A DNA stretch of 44,686 nucleotides from Chloroflexota bacterium (GTDB lineage Bacteria > Chloroflexota > Dehalococcoidia > Lucifugimonadales > UBA1127), in contig JAPONS010000010.1 of NCBI GenBank assembly GCA_026713825.1, forward strand, positions 1 to 44,686. Direction: 5' to 3'. The notes below the pieces were generated by a model, which saw only the letters and a list, made by a program, of their open reading frames with translations, was not told the origin of the DNA and searched no databases. This document shows positions 8,640 through 15,328 of the stretch, piece by piece. How positions within the stretch are numbered: the first letter of the stretch is position 1; each line of letters starts with the position of its first letter. The position numbers and the translations under genes were made by a program.

Positions 8640-9650
8640 ATGGCGGTTGTCCAGCATGAACAACTCATCAAGCTACGGGCAGCGGTCAACGTCTGGATTT
8701 CTGAAACGTTTCCTGAGTACCGTCGATTTCTGATGCACACTGCGCCCGAATACAGCCCAACCGATGGCGCGTGGGTGGTAACACTCACGACTAAAGACAC
8801 TGAAGGCCGGACTATCCGGTTGGGCCGTGTACTGGTAGACGATGAGGGCGGGCACATAAATGGGCAGAACCCCGAGAGCATCACTGAGCAAATCCACAGC
8901 ATTCTTACCAGAAGCCCGGAAGCGCGCATGGATGTGGATCGACTTACAGGGCCGGGGTACGACTTCATCTTTGGGGACGGCATTGCGGCGACTGGTGCGC
9001 TCTCAGCCAATTCCATCGACCTGTTATTAACAGACCCTCCTTATGGCATCAGTTCGCCGTACACCGCAGAGGGGCAAGTACCTCGGCGGCTGCGCAGGGA
9101 CGGTAGAGACTTCATCATGCCTCGCGGAGACTTTGGCGCGTGGGATGATGGGCTTGCCCCGTCAGCATGGCTTCCAGTCATGTTGTCCAAAGTACGGGGA
9201 TGGGCGGTCACGTTCTGCGCGCAAGCACAAATAGGCGAATACTGCGAACTGATGAAGGCCAACAAGTTTGTGGCCGTGGGGACGATAGTCTGGCAAAAGA
9301 CTAACCCCGTGCCATTCAACCATCGCTTTAAGCCTATCAACGCATGGGAGGCTATCGTGGTGGGAAAGCGGCCCGGCACCCCCTTCCACGGCAATACCGT
9401 GCACAATGTCCTTCGTTACAAGTCACCATCACCGCAACAGCGCATCCATACAACACAGAAGCCATTGCCATTGGTCGAGCGTTTGATCGAGCTTTTCAGT
9501 GCTCCTGGTGACACCATCCTGGACCCCTTCGCTGGAAGCGGCACGACGGTCATTGCAGGCGCGCGGATGGGACGTAAGGTGCAGGCATTCGAGAATAACC
9601 GGGACGTCTACCGTGCTGCGTGTGCCCGGATTGCGGCGGCGATGGCATGA
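8640..9650 (+). CDS. DNA N6-adenine or N4-cytosine methyltransferase (beta class)
   Basis: A 336-residue protein. The catalytic motif TDPPYG (131-136) precedes the AdoMet-binding motif DPFAGSGTT (295-303), the beta-class order. The final segment KPLPLVERLIELFSAPGD is typical of site-specific DNA methyltransferases. The first 100 residues are an additional domain not recognised. It starts 15 nt after the transposase stop and overlaps the endonuclease-like gene by 4 nt (ATGA). Next to an HNH protein it most likely supplies the protective methylation of a type II restriction-modification system. The recognition sequence cannot be told. Confidence 0.88.
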   Translation: MAVVQHEQLIKLRAAVNVWISETFPEYRRFLMHTAPEYSPTDGAWVVTLTTKDTEGRTIRLGRVLVDDEGGHINGQNPESITEQIHSILTRSPEARMDVDRLTGPGYDFIFGDGIAATGALSANSIDLLLTDPPYGISSPYTAEGQVPRRLRRDGRDFIMPRGDFGAWDDGLAPSAWLPVMLSKVRGWAVTFCAQAQIGEYCELMKANKFVAVGTIVWQKTNPVPFNHRFKPINAWEAIVVGKRPGTPFHGNTVHNVLRYKSPSPQQRIHTTQKPLPLVERLIELFSAPGDTILDPFAGSGTTVIAGARMGRKVQAFENNRDVYRAACARIAAAMA

Positions 9651-10351
9651 TGATGGATGAGTTTGAAGCCATCTTCGACAAGAAGCGCATCAACTACTTG
9701 GTCTTCCTCGTGCTGAAAGACCAACAGTGGCATTGCCGGGAGCATGAGTACACGCACACGCGCTCGACGCAGATCGCCGGTGGTGCGGGGATTCAGGGCC
9801 TTCAGCGTGGCACACAGACGCGGCCCGGGATGGTGATTGAGAGCGCGAACCATTTCTGTGTGCAATGTAAGAAACAGACACGACACGACCGGTGGCAGGG
9901 TGGCTTCGTGTCATCGGTACAGGGTAAGTCCATGCCTCCAGCATTCGCCCGCCGCGTGTTTGCCATACTAGGGAACCGGGACATCGTGGAGAATGTCGAG
10001 CGGACCCGGCATGAACTGACCATTGACCACAAGCTGCCGATGCTGCGATGGACTGACGAAGAGGCTATGCGGCAAACCGACTACGCGGCCATGACTGACG
10101 ACGACATTCGGGCCAACTTTCAGTTGCTCAAGAAGTCCAATGGCAGCATCAGCCACAACCTACTCAAGAGCCGCGCTTGCGAGCGGTGCTACCAGTCAGG
10201 GCAACGCGGGCAGCCGTTCGGCATTGACTTCTACTACGCTGGAACTCGACGCTGGGCACCCGTCGACAAGAACGACCCAAGCGGATGCGAGGGCTGCGGG
10301 TGGTATGACTTTGCCAAGTGGCGCGACGCGCTGAATGACAAGACGCGATGA
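9647..10351 (+). CDS. Putative HNH-type type II restriction endonuclease
   Basis: About 234 residues; the ATG at 9647 overlaps the methyltransferase stop, and further ATGs follow at 9650 and 9653. It has two parts. An N-terminal helical half carries a Cys pair (FCVQCKKQTRHDRW). A C-terminal half has the HNH-like order LTIDHKLPMLRW, then NFQLL, then HNLLKSRACERCYQSGQRG, and ends in GCEGCGWYDF. The DHK.P...N...N..K..CE.C..G.RG pattern matches ββα-Me restriction enzymes, in which the first His is catalytic and the Cys residues hold zinc. Context next to a methyltransferase supports a restriction partner. Recall-based; the site cleaved is unknown. Confidence 0.7.
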   Translation: MMMDEFEAIFDKKRINYLVFLVLKDQQWHCREHEYTHTRSTQIAGGAGIQGLQRGTQTRPGMVIESANHFCVQCKKQTRHDRWQGGFVSSVQGKSMPPAFARRVFAILGNRDIVENVERTRHELTIDHKLPMLRWTDEEAMRQTDYAAMTDDDIRANFQLLKKSNGSISHNLLKSRACERCYQSGQRGQPFGIDFYYAGTRRWAPVDKNDPSGCEGCGWYDFAKWRDALNDKTR

Positions 10352-10364
10352 ATGGAGCGGCATC

Positions 10365-10664
10365 ATGACCAAGAAGACAGGAACACGAAAGACCGCGCGC
10401 ACAAACACCTTCACAACGACCACAACGCGTAAGGGAGTGGGCACGGCAAGGTCGAAGACGCGGGGACGGCCACTAGGCCGCACGTACCCGCCGCGCATCA
10501 ACGCGACGCCGGAGGAAATCGCGGCGCGGGTGCTGGGGGCCAAGCCCAACCCCGTCTTGAAGGTGCGAGCATACCACTGCGCGGTGTGCGAGCGGGTGGT
10601 TGCGTACCCGGAGACGCTGTACGAGGACGGGCGCTGCGAGACGTGCCACGCCCTGCCCGCCTAG
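10365..10664 (+). CDS. Small basic protein with AT-hook-like motif and zinc ribbon
   Basis: 99 residues from ATG 10365 (the frame opens slightly upstream, but that ATG lies 13 nt after the endonuclease stop). The first 40 residues are Thr/Lys/Arg-rich, then RGRPLGR resembles an AT-hook. A short helical ATPEEIAARVL follows, and the C-terminus is a two-pair zinc ribbon (CAVCERVV, then CETCHALPA). It ends only 5 nt before the right terminal repeat. It may be a DNA-binding controller of the restriction module or a transposition accessory; there is no direct evidence for either. Confidence 0.6.
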   Translation: MTKKTGTRKTARTNTFTTTTTRKGVGTARSKTRGRPLGRTYPPRINATPEEIAARVLGAKPNPVLKVRAYHCAVCERVVAYPETLYEDGRCETCHALPA

Positions 10665-10668
10665 GTGG

Positions 10669-10696
10669 GGTTTGGCTAAAATTCGATATAATTCCC
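10669..10696 (-). repeat. Right terminal inverted repeat of the element
   Basis: The exact reverse complement of 7559-7586 over 28 bases. It is followed directly by the second copy of the target duplication TTTGGAAA at 10697-10704. Confidence 0.95.
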
Positions 10697-10704
10697 TTTG
10701 GAAA

Positions 10705-11163
10705 CTGATGCGCCACAACTGGTTGTTGCTAACAGCGTTGATGCTTGCTCTAGCTTTGATGATGATCTACTGGTCTGCGGCACTGGCCGGGGACGATAGT
10801 TGGTTCGACCTTCTGTTGTTGCCGCTACCGGTGGTGATAATCGGAGGGATTATCTGGGCGCCGGTGGCGCGGCAGGTATTGGACACCGCCAAACTACGGA
10901 AAGATTGCCCATTGAGCGGTCCTGGAATGCAGGCGCTGGCTATGGCTATTCTGTTTCTGCCGGTCATTGTCGTCGCAGTCGCCGTTCCTGGGATCCTTGA
11001 CCTCAGTCCGGCCTGGTCGGCGGTATCTCTGACCATCGTTTGAGTCCTGCTGAGCTCCGTGGTTTCGGACCCTTTGAGGCGCTTCTTGCTGGAATGGGGA
11101 AAGCTATCGCCGAACTCTACCGAATGTGCGGAAAAGACGCAGATGGATATTCACAGTGAGTAG
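10705..11163 (+). pseudogene. Multi-spanning membrane protein, 3' part, also broken by a TGA
   Basis: The continuation of the gene begun at 7205. It has hydrophobic helices (NWLLLTALMLALALMMIYW; QALAMAILFLPVIVVAVAV) and SAVSLTIV followed by TGA at 11041-11043, where the intact paralogue reads SLMLVGFLLSVV. Reading on in the same frame gives VLLSSVVSDPLRRFLLEWGKL up to TAG 11161, matching the paralogue's AEPLRRFLLEWGNL. The TGA therefore looks like a GGA-to-TGA nonsense change. Joined to the 5' part the ancestral protein would be about 270 residues, against 282 in the paralogue. Confidence 0.85.
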
Positions 11164-11196
11164 ATGGGGCAGCCGTACGCACCCTCATCCTCGGTA

Positions 11197-12828
11197 CTAT
11201 AGTGCCGCGTGCCTTGCGCCCAAGGCCCGACTGAACCTGTCGACTTCGCCCAAATGGCACCGCTTGTATTTTCGGCCACTCCCGCAGGTACAGAGGTCGT
11301 TCCTACCCAAGCCGCGCCTGGCTATGTCGGCAAGGTCAGACAGGTACTCCCGAAGGCCCGGTTCGCCGTGGGAGTATTCGCCCCAGAGGTGCCGCCTGGC
11401 AGCTTCCAGGCCATGTATCTCGGTGTAAGAGAGCCTGTAGAAGAATGGCACGACCAATTCGTCGATGAATTCTTTCAAGGTCGTCCGGCGGTCGGCCAAA
11501 GGCTGGAGGCCCAGACAGCAAGCCCCATCAGGGTAGAAATGCAGATCGATGGCATCGACCTGCTCCGTCTCCGCGATCCGTGCATGCCTGTCGCCGACTT
11601 CGTACACGGCGGGCCAGCCATTACGGTCGAGGGCGGCTAGCTCGATCCTTATGGAGAACGAGTCGCAGAGATACGAGTCCATGCCCACAGTCGAGTCATC
11701 ACCACCTATGTGCAGCTTCTCCCGTTCACTGTCGTAGGCGGCCCGCAGCTCGAGCTCGCCGGCGATGACGCCAGACTCCCGGTCGTAACGGAGACCTGGG
11801 AAGCTGACTCCCAGCCACTCAAGGTCCCTTTGCCCCAAGCTGAGTCGGCCCGCATCCCGCTGAGCCGAGGCGGTGGCCCAGGGCTTGCTGGGCTTGACTA
11901 CCCGAGGCGCCGCTACAGACGCAGCGGCGGAGGCAGAGACGCTTAGGCTACCGAATCCGTCCCCGAACAGGTCCCTCCACTTTCTGACGCTGGACTCATC
12001 ATCTTCGTCAGAGTACGCGTCCTCTATCCTTCTGGCGTAGCTGGAGATCATATCCCTAAAGTGACTGTACTTGGCCTGGTCCCAGTGCCGTGTGAAGGTT
12101 TCGGTTGGAAGAGCGGGATTGTGGATCTCGGGCATGGATGGGTGGGACTGCAGGAACTCATTCATGCGTGTGATTACGGTCAGCAGCGCGTCTGGAGTGG
12201 TCTTGAACTGAGTGTCACCTTCCCAGTCATGCACCGTATTTCCAATGAGCGTCGTCAGCAGGATAGACGGAGCGGTGAAGGTCTTCTTGTGGTCTCTCAA
12301 ATACTTGAGGAGCCGGGTAACGAGCTTGAGGTTGCCGTTGGTGCCCCGGTTCTTCCCGTTGAACCAGTCGCGGAATCCAGTACCGTCCGTGACCTCGTAC
12401 TCGTTCGTCTTCCTGTTGCAGATGAAGTGGTGGCCGTTGTAGGTGATGCAGGGAACCACGTCTATCTTGAACTCCCCCGCGTAGTTCACCGTGACGCACC
12501 TCGTGTTCCTCTGCACCTTGTCGGCGTAGTTGCCATTGGCCTTTAGGCACCAGTACACGTCATCGATGTAGTCCTTCGGTCCCTTGGAGCTGTCGTACTC
12601 CACGTAGACGAGGCGGTCCACGTCGTACTCGTCGGTGTCCTTGACGGGCCTGATGGTCGTACCAAGGGCGTATGACCCCTGCCGTTCGGTCCTCCTGTAC
12701 CCGACCAGATTCTGGCTCAGGTACTCAGAGACAGCCTTGTCGCTCCTCTTCAACCTCTCGTACCGCGAGGGGTTGAGATTCACGTGGTCTCTCATGAATT
12801 CGTTGAAGTCGTTCACTCGTCTTGTCAT
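11197..12828 (-). CDS. CD-NTase (CBASS cyclic oligonucleotide synthase) with C-terminal SEC-C motif
   Basis: A 543-residue protein. The nucleotidyltransferase signature is GSYALGT (51-57), then YDVD (D69, D71) and KIDVVP (D123), the three acidic ligands of the CD-NTase fold. In CBASS these enzymes sense infection and make cyclic di- or trinucleotides that switch on an effector. After the catalytic core comes a long Ser/Ala/Val linker (near 300-330), an unrecognised middle domain, and a SEC-C zinc motif (NDLCTCGSGRKYKRCH) close to the end. The start overlaps the CapV-like gene by 4 nt (ATGA), so the two are co-translated. The nucleotide product cannot be predicted. The SEC-C tail is an uncommon addition. 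Confidence 0.87.
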   Translation of the reverse strand: MTRRVNDFNEFMRDHVNLNPSRYERLKRSDKAVSEYLSQNLVGYRRTERQGSYALGTTIRPVKDTDEYDVDRLVYVEYDSSKGPKDYIDDVYWCLKANGNYADKVQRNTRCVTVNYAGEFKIDVVPCITYNGHHFICNRKTNEYEVTDGTGFRDWFNGKNRGTNGNLKLVTRLLKYLRDHKKTFTAPSILLTTLIGNTVHDWEGDTQFKTTPDALLTVITRMNEFLQSHPSMPEIHNPALPTETFTRHWDQAKYSHFRDMISSYARRIEDAYSDEDDESSVRKWRDLFGDGFGSLSVSASAAASVAAPRVVKPSKPWATASAQRDAGRLSLGQRDLEWLGVSFPGLRYDRESGVIAGELELRAAYDSEREKLHIGGDDSTVGMDSYLCDSFSIRIELAALDRNGWPAVYEVGDRHARIAETEQVDAIDLHFYPDGACCLGLQPLADRRTTLKEFIDELVVPFFYRLSYTEIHGLEAARRHLWGEYSHGEPGLREYLSDLADIARRGLGRNDLCTCGSGRKYKRCHLGEVDRFSRALGARHAAL

Positions 12829-13742
12829 TCGCTATCCTCCAGATTGGCCATGATGGCCTTGCTGTAATGGGTGAAGTCTCTGTCGGCCAGGGCCTTGAGG
12901 GTCTCCAGGTTCTTGGTGTCATCCAGCTTCCATGACTTGATCTGCGGGTCCAGACGCACGTGCCGGTCCCCGAGCAGCAGCTTGGCCATGTTGGTTGATG
13001 CCTGGGACTGTAGACCCAGCACATACGGGACCAGCTTCGCTCCGCCCCAGCCGGTCAGAAGACCCCAGGCTCCGCACCGAGTGTAGAAGCTGGCGGTCCG
13101 TCCGGTTCCGACGGACAGGACACGGATGCTTCCGAGGGGCTGGTGGAACCTGGAAAGCGCCTCGATGACGGCGATGATGGTGGGATTGTTGGCCCACAGC
13201 CCCCCGTCCGCCAGCAGGTACTGCCCAACCTGCCTGGGGTCGAAGTATGTAGGCGCAGCGCACGATGCCAGGATCGCGTCTCTGAGCCGCACCTCGCCGT
13301 CTCGCGTGTAGGTCTCTCCAAGTTCTTCCAGGTACCGGGACTTGAAGACATGCACCCCCCCGGTCGAAATGTCCGAACTCGTAATCATGAGCGGGGTCGA
13401 CACTTCTCCCATCGTTACCTCGGGCAAGTACTCGCCAATGACCTGGTCAAGGGGATGTGTTGAGTAGCGGCTCCGAATGAAGGGGAAGAGGCTGAACCTT
13501 CTCCTGCTGAAGATGCGGTCGGCCTGACTCTCGAACAGGCCTACCAGAGTCTTCATCGGGATGTTCATTGAGGCCGCACCCGCCAGGATCGATCCTGTAC
13601 TGGTTCCCGCGATGAGGTCGAAGCGCTCTCGTATAGGCGCGCTCAGGGTGTCCTCCAACCTGGCGAGGACGTGCGCACCGTACACACCCCTGATGCCGCC
13701 GCCGTCGAGTGCCAGTATGTTGAACGCATCGTCGCTTCGCAT
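12825..13742 (-). CDS. capV: CapV-like patatin phospholipase, CBASS effector
   Basis: A 305-residue patatin-fold lipase. The oxyanion loop DGGGIRG (13-19), the nucleophile elbow GTSTG (46-50, Ser48) and the catalytic Asp in ADGGLW (D179) are all present. The length fits CapV-type effectors, which degrade membrane phospholipids when bound by a cyclic dinucleotide and so kill the infected cell. It is the first gene of a two-gene operon with the CD-NTase. Start ATG 13742; the leader is about 140 nt. No signal peptide is seen, in line with cytoplasmic action on the inner membrane. The symbol rests on context as much as on sequence. Confidence 0.88.
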   Translation of the reverse strand: MRSDDAFNILALDGGGIRGVYGAHVLARLEDTLSAPIRERFDLIAGTSTGSILAGAASMNIPMKTLVGLFESQADRIFSRRRFSLFPFIRSRYSTHPLDQVIGEYLPEVTMGEVSTPLMITSSDISTGGVHVFKSRYLEELGETYTRDGEVRLRDAILASCAAPTYFDPRQVGQYLLADGGLWANNPTIIAVIEALSRFHQPLGSIRVLSVGTGRTASFYTRCGAWGLLTGWGGAKLVPYVLGLQSQASTNMAKLLLGDRHVRLDPQIKSWKLDDTKNLETLKALADRDFTHYSKAIMANLEDSE

Positions 13743-13886
13743 GGCGAGCTAGCTCCGTCCGCGTACATCGGCGGCTTCCGCACCGGGCGCCACTGCCGTG
13801 CGACCCGGGTGAGACGCCCTTGGGACTCCAAAACGCTCTACCGAATCATCCGCACAGATATGCTCAAGTGCTTCACACATGCGACC

Positions 13887-13895
13887 ATTATACCA
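13887..13895 (-). promoter_or_regulatory. Probable CBASS promoter (extended -10)
   Basis: On the minus strand TGGTATAAT gives a perfect -10 with the TG extension. No good -35 is seen, as is common for extended -10 promoters. It faces away from the Ubl operon promoter that begins 14 bp to the right. Confidence 0.5.
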
Positions 13896-13908
13896 CAGAC
13901 TCACGGAC

Positions 13909-13937
13909 TTCACTTTGTTTAATGAAGATGGTATGAT
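13909..13937 (+). promoter_or_regulatory. Probable promoter of the DUF2604-type Ubl operon
   Basis: TTCACT (13909-13914), a 17-bp spacer and TATGAT (13932-13937). AGAAGGAGG (13954-13962) is a strong ribosome site before ATG 13970. The divergent layout with the CBASS promoter would allow one regulator to control both sides. Confidence 0.5.
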
Positions 13938-13969
13938 AGCGTTAGATCAAAGCAGAAGGAGGCTTACAG

Positions 13970-14236
13970 ATGTCCGATCCAAAGAAGGCCGAGGTTACTG
14001 TTGTCGTCAACGGAAAGCCCACGGAGGTTGTCGCCGTCAAGGACCGGCCCCTCGGCGACATCATTCAAGACGCTCTGGAGCAAACAAGGAACACGGGCCA
14101 GCCGGCAGAGAACTGGGAGCTCAGAGACGCCGATGGGAATCTGTTGGACCCGAGCAAGAACTTCGGAGACTATGCATTCCCGGAAAAGGTGACCCTCTTT
14201 CTAAACCTCAAAGCGGGGGTCGGGGGCAGTGGCTAA
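13970..14236 (+). CDS. Ubiquitin-like protein, DUF2604 type
   Basis: An 88-residue single beta-grasp domain. VTVVVNGKPTEV, LGDIIQDALEQT, NTGQPAENWELRD and VTLFLNLKAGVGG follow the DUF2604 pattern known from predicted bacterial ubiquitin-like pathways. The C-terminus is GVGGSG, so a Gly-Gly pair is followed by two further residues. It could be trimmed by the JAB protease two genes downstream to expose Gly-Gly, or used with its terminal Gly. It heads an operon with a CEHH protein (8-nt overlap), a JAB protease and an E1 enzyme. Targets are unknown. Confidence 0.85.
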   Translation: MSDPKKAEVTVVVNGKPTEVVAVKDRPLGDIIQDALEQTRNTGQPAENWELRDADGNLLDPSKNFGDYAFPEKVTLFLNLKAGVGGSG

Positions 14237-14840
14237 AAGTACCGGTCAGTACATGGATCCCTCGGTATCCCGCACGAAGTTCGACCGAGAAATCGCCGAG
14301 TACCGTGTCTTGGAGGCCGACTACCGGGCCCGCGGCTGGTTCTTGGTGAAGGCTGAATGGCCTGTGGTAATCGTGGTCCTGGCTTCGGACAAGACCAAGC
14401 CGCCACCCATAGTGGCCGCCGTCCAGTTCGAGTACACCAACTGTGACGCCGAGCCGCCTTCCGTTCGCTTCATTGATCCATTCTCGGGTCGGGTTCTTAC
14501 CTTCAAGGAGTTGCCGACCCGTCTCCCCCAGGGGGTTCCCGGCCAGGAATTGGCATCGCCTATTCCCGGTGGTCCCATGGTTCAGGTCATGGTGGCGCAG
14601 GACCTGATGCAAGCCAATTCCCCAGAAGACGTACCCTTCCTCTGCATTGCCGGGGTAAAGGAGTACCATGACCACCCGGGCCATTCTGGTGACCCGTGGG
14701 AGCTACATCGGTCCTCGGGCGGAGGTCGGCTTGTTCGCCTGTTGGAGGTAATATCCAAGTACGGCCTGGAGACGGTGAATGGTTTCAACGTCAACCTCCA
14801 GCCCCATGTTTCACTTGCATTCTCGGAACCTCCTCAATGA
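14229..14840 (+). CDS. CEHH-type predicted metal-binding protein of a Ubl pathway
   Basis: A 203-residue protein starting with GTG inside the end of the Ubl gene. Near the C-terminus FLCIAGVKEYHDHPGHSGDPW supplies C139, E145, H147, H149 and H152. This matches the CEHH predicted metal-binding domain described beside JAB and E1-like genes in bacteria. Its position where an E2 gene would be expected, and the lone conserved Cys, raise the possibility that it does E2-like work, but that is inference. There are no membrane segments. The next gene (JAB) starts in its stop codon (ATGA). Confidence 0.7.
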   Translation: MAKSTGQYMDPSVSRTKFDREIAEYRVLEADYRARGWFLVKAEWPVVIVVLASDKTKPPPIVAAVQFEYTNCDAEPPSVRFIDPFSGRVLTFKELPTRLPQGVPGQELASPIPGGPMVQVMVAQDLMQANSPEDVPFLCIAGVKEYHDHPGHSGDPWELHRSSGGGRLVRLLEVISKYGLETVNGFNVNLQPHVSLAFSEPPQ

Positions 14841-15328
14841 GTCTACGAGGAGTACAGCGGTTTCGAGTCAAAGCGGACTCCATACGTGCAACCGTGGAGG
14901 CAATTCGCGCAGCTGGGGTGAACGGCTACGAGTTGTTCGTAATCTGGTCGGGAACACCGGACGGCGACGTGTTTACAGTTGCCGAGGTGCACATCCCTGA
15001 TCAGGTCTCCTACAAACTCGGCGACGGACTTTGCGTGAGGATCGACGGCTCTGAACTCCATCGGTTGAATGTATGGCTCTATGAGGCCCAGCAGGTCGTC
15101 GGCGCTCAGGTCCATAGTCATCCCCGTGATGCCTACCACTCGGATACGGACAACGCATACCCGGTCGCCACGCTCGACGGCAGCCTGTCGATAGTCCTCC
15201 CGTACTTCGGTCGCGACGGTTGGGAATCAGATGAGATAGCCGCATACCGCCTCGGGCGAGACGGTTGGAACAGGGTGAGCGGCCCACTTAGCGATTTGGT
15301 TGAGGTTGTCGGTGATGGCGTTAGCTGA
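14837..15328 (+). CDS. JAB/JAMM-family Ubl protease
   Basis: 163 residues from ATG 14837. The zinc protease signature is complete: E32 (GYELFV), H93 and H95 (QVHSHP), S102 and D105 (HSDTDNAYP), that is E...HxH(x6)SxxD. Such enzymes remove ubiquitin-like tags or trim Ubl precursors, as Cap3 does in type II CBASS. It overlaps the CEHH gene by 4 nt and the E1 gene by 14 nt. The likely substrate is the DUF2604 Ubl or its conjugates. Confidence 0.87.
   Translation: MSLRGVQRFRVKADSIRATVEAIRAAGVNGYELFVIWSGTPDGDVFTVAEVHIPDQVSYKLGDGLCVRIDGSELHRLNVWLYEAQQVVGAQVHSHPRDAYHSDTDNAYPVATLDGSLSIVLPYFGRDGWESDEIAAYRLGRDGWNRVSGPLSDLVEVVGDGVS

Larger units (their letters stand above)
7559..10696 (+). mobile_element. 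IS1595/ISXO2-type insertion element carrying a restriction-modification module
   Basis: A 3,138-bp element bounded by 28-bp perfect terminal inverted repeats that begin GGG (7559-7586 and 10669-10696). It is flanked by the 8-bp direct duplication TTTGGAAA (7551-7558 and 10697-10704), the target-site length known for the IS1595 family. In order it carries a transposase, a DNA adenine/cytosine methyltransferase, a putative HNH endonuclease and a small zinc-binding protein, all on the + strand. It interrupts a membrane-protein gene, and precise loss would restore the frame. Perfect repeats, duplication and intact reading frames indicate a recent insertion. Confidence 0.92.

Noticed and set aside
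7629-8663. Long open frame (344 codons) opposite the transposase
   Set aside because: His/Arg/Val-rich composition with no family motif; the + strand has a complete DDE transposase over the same bases.
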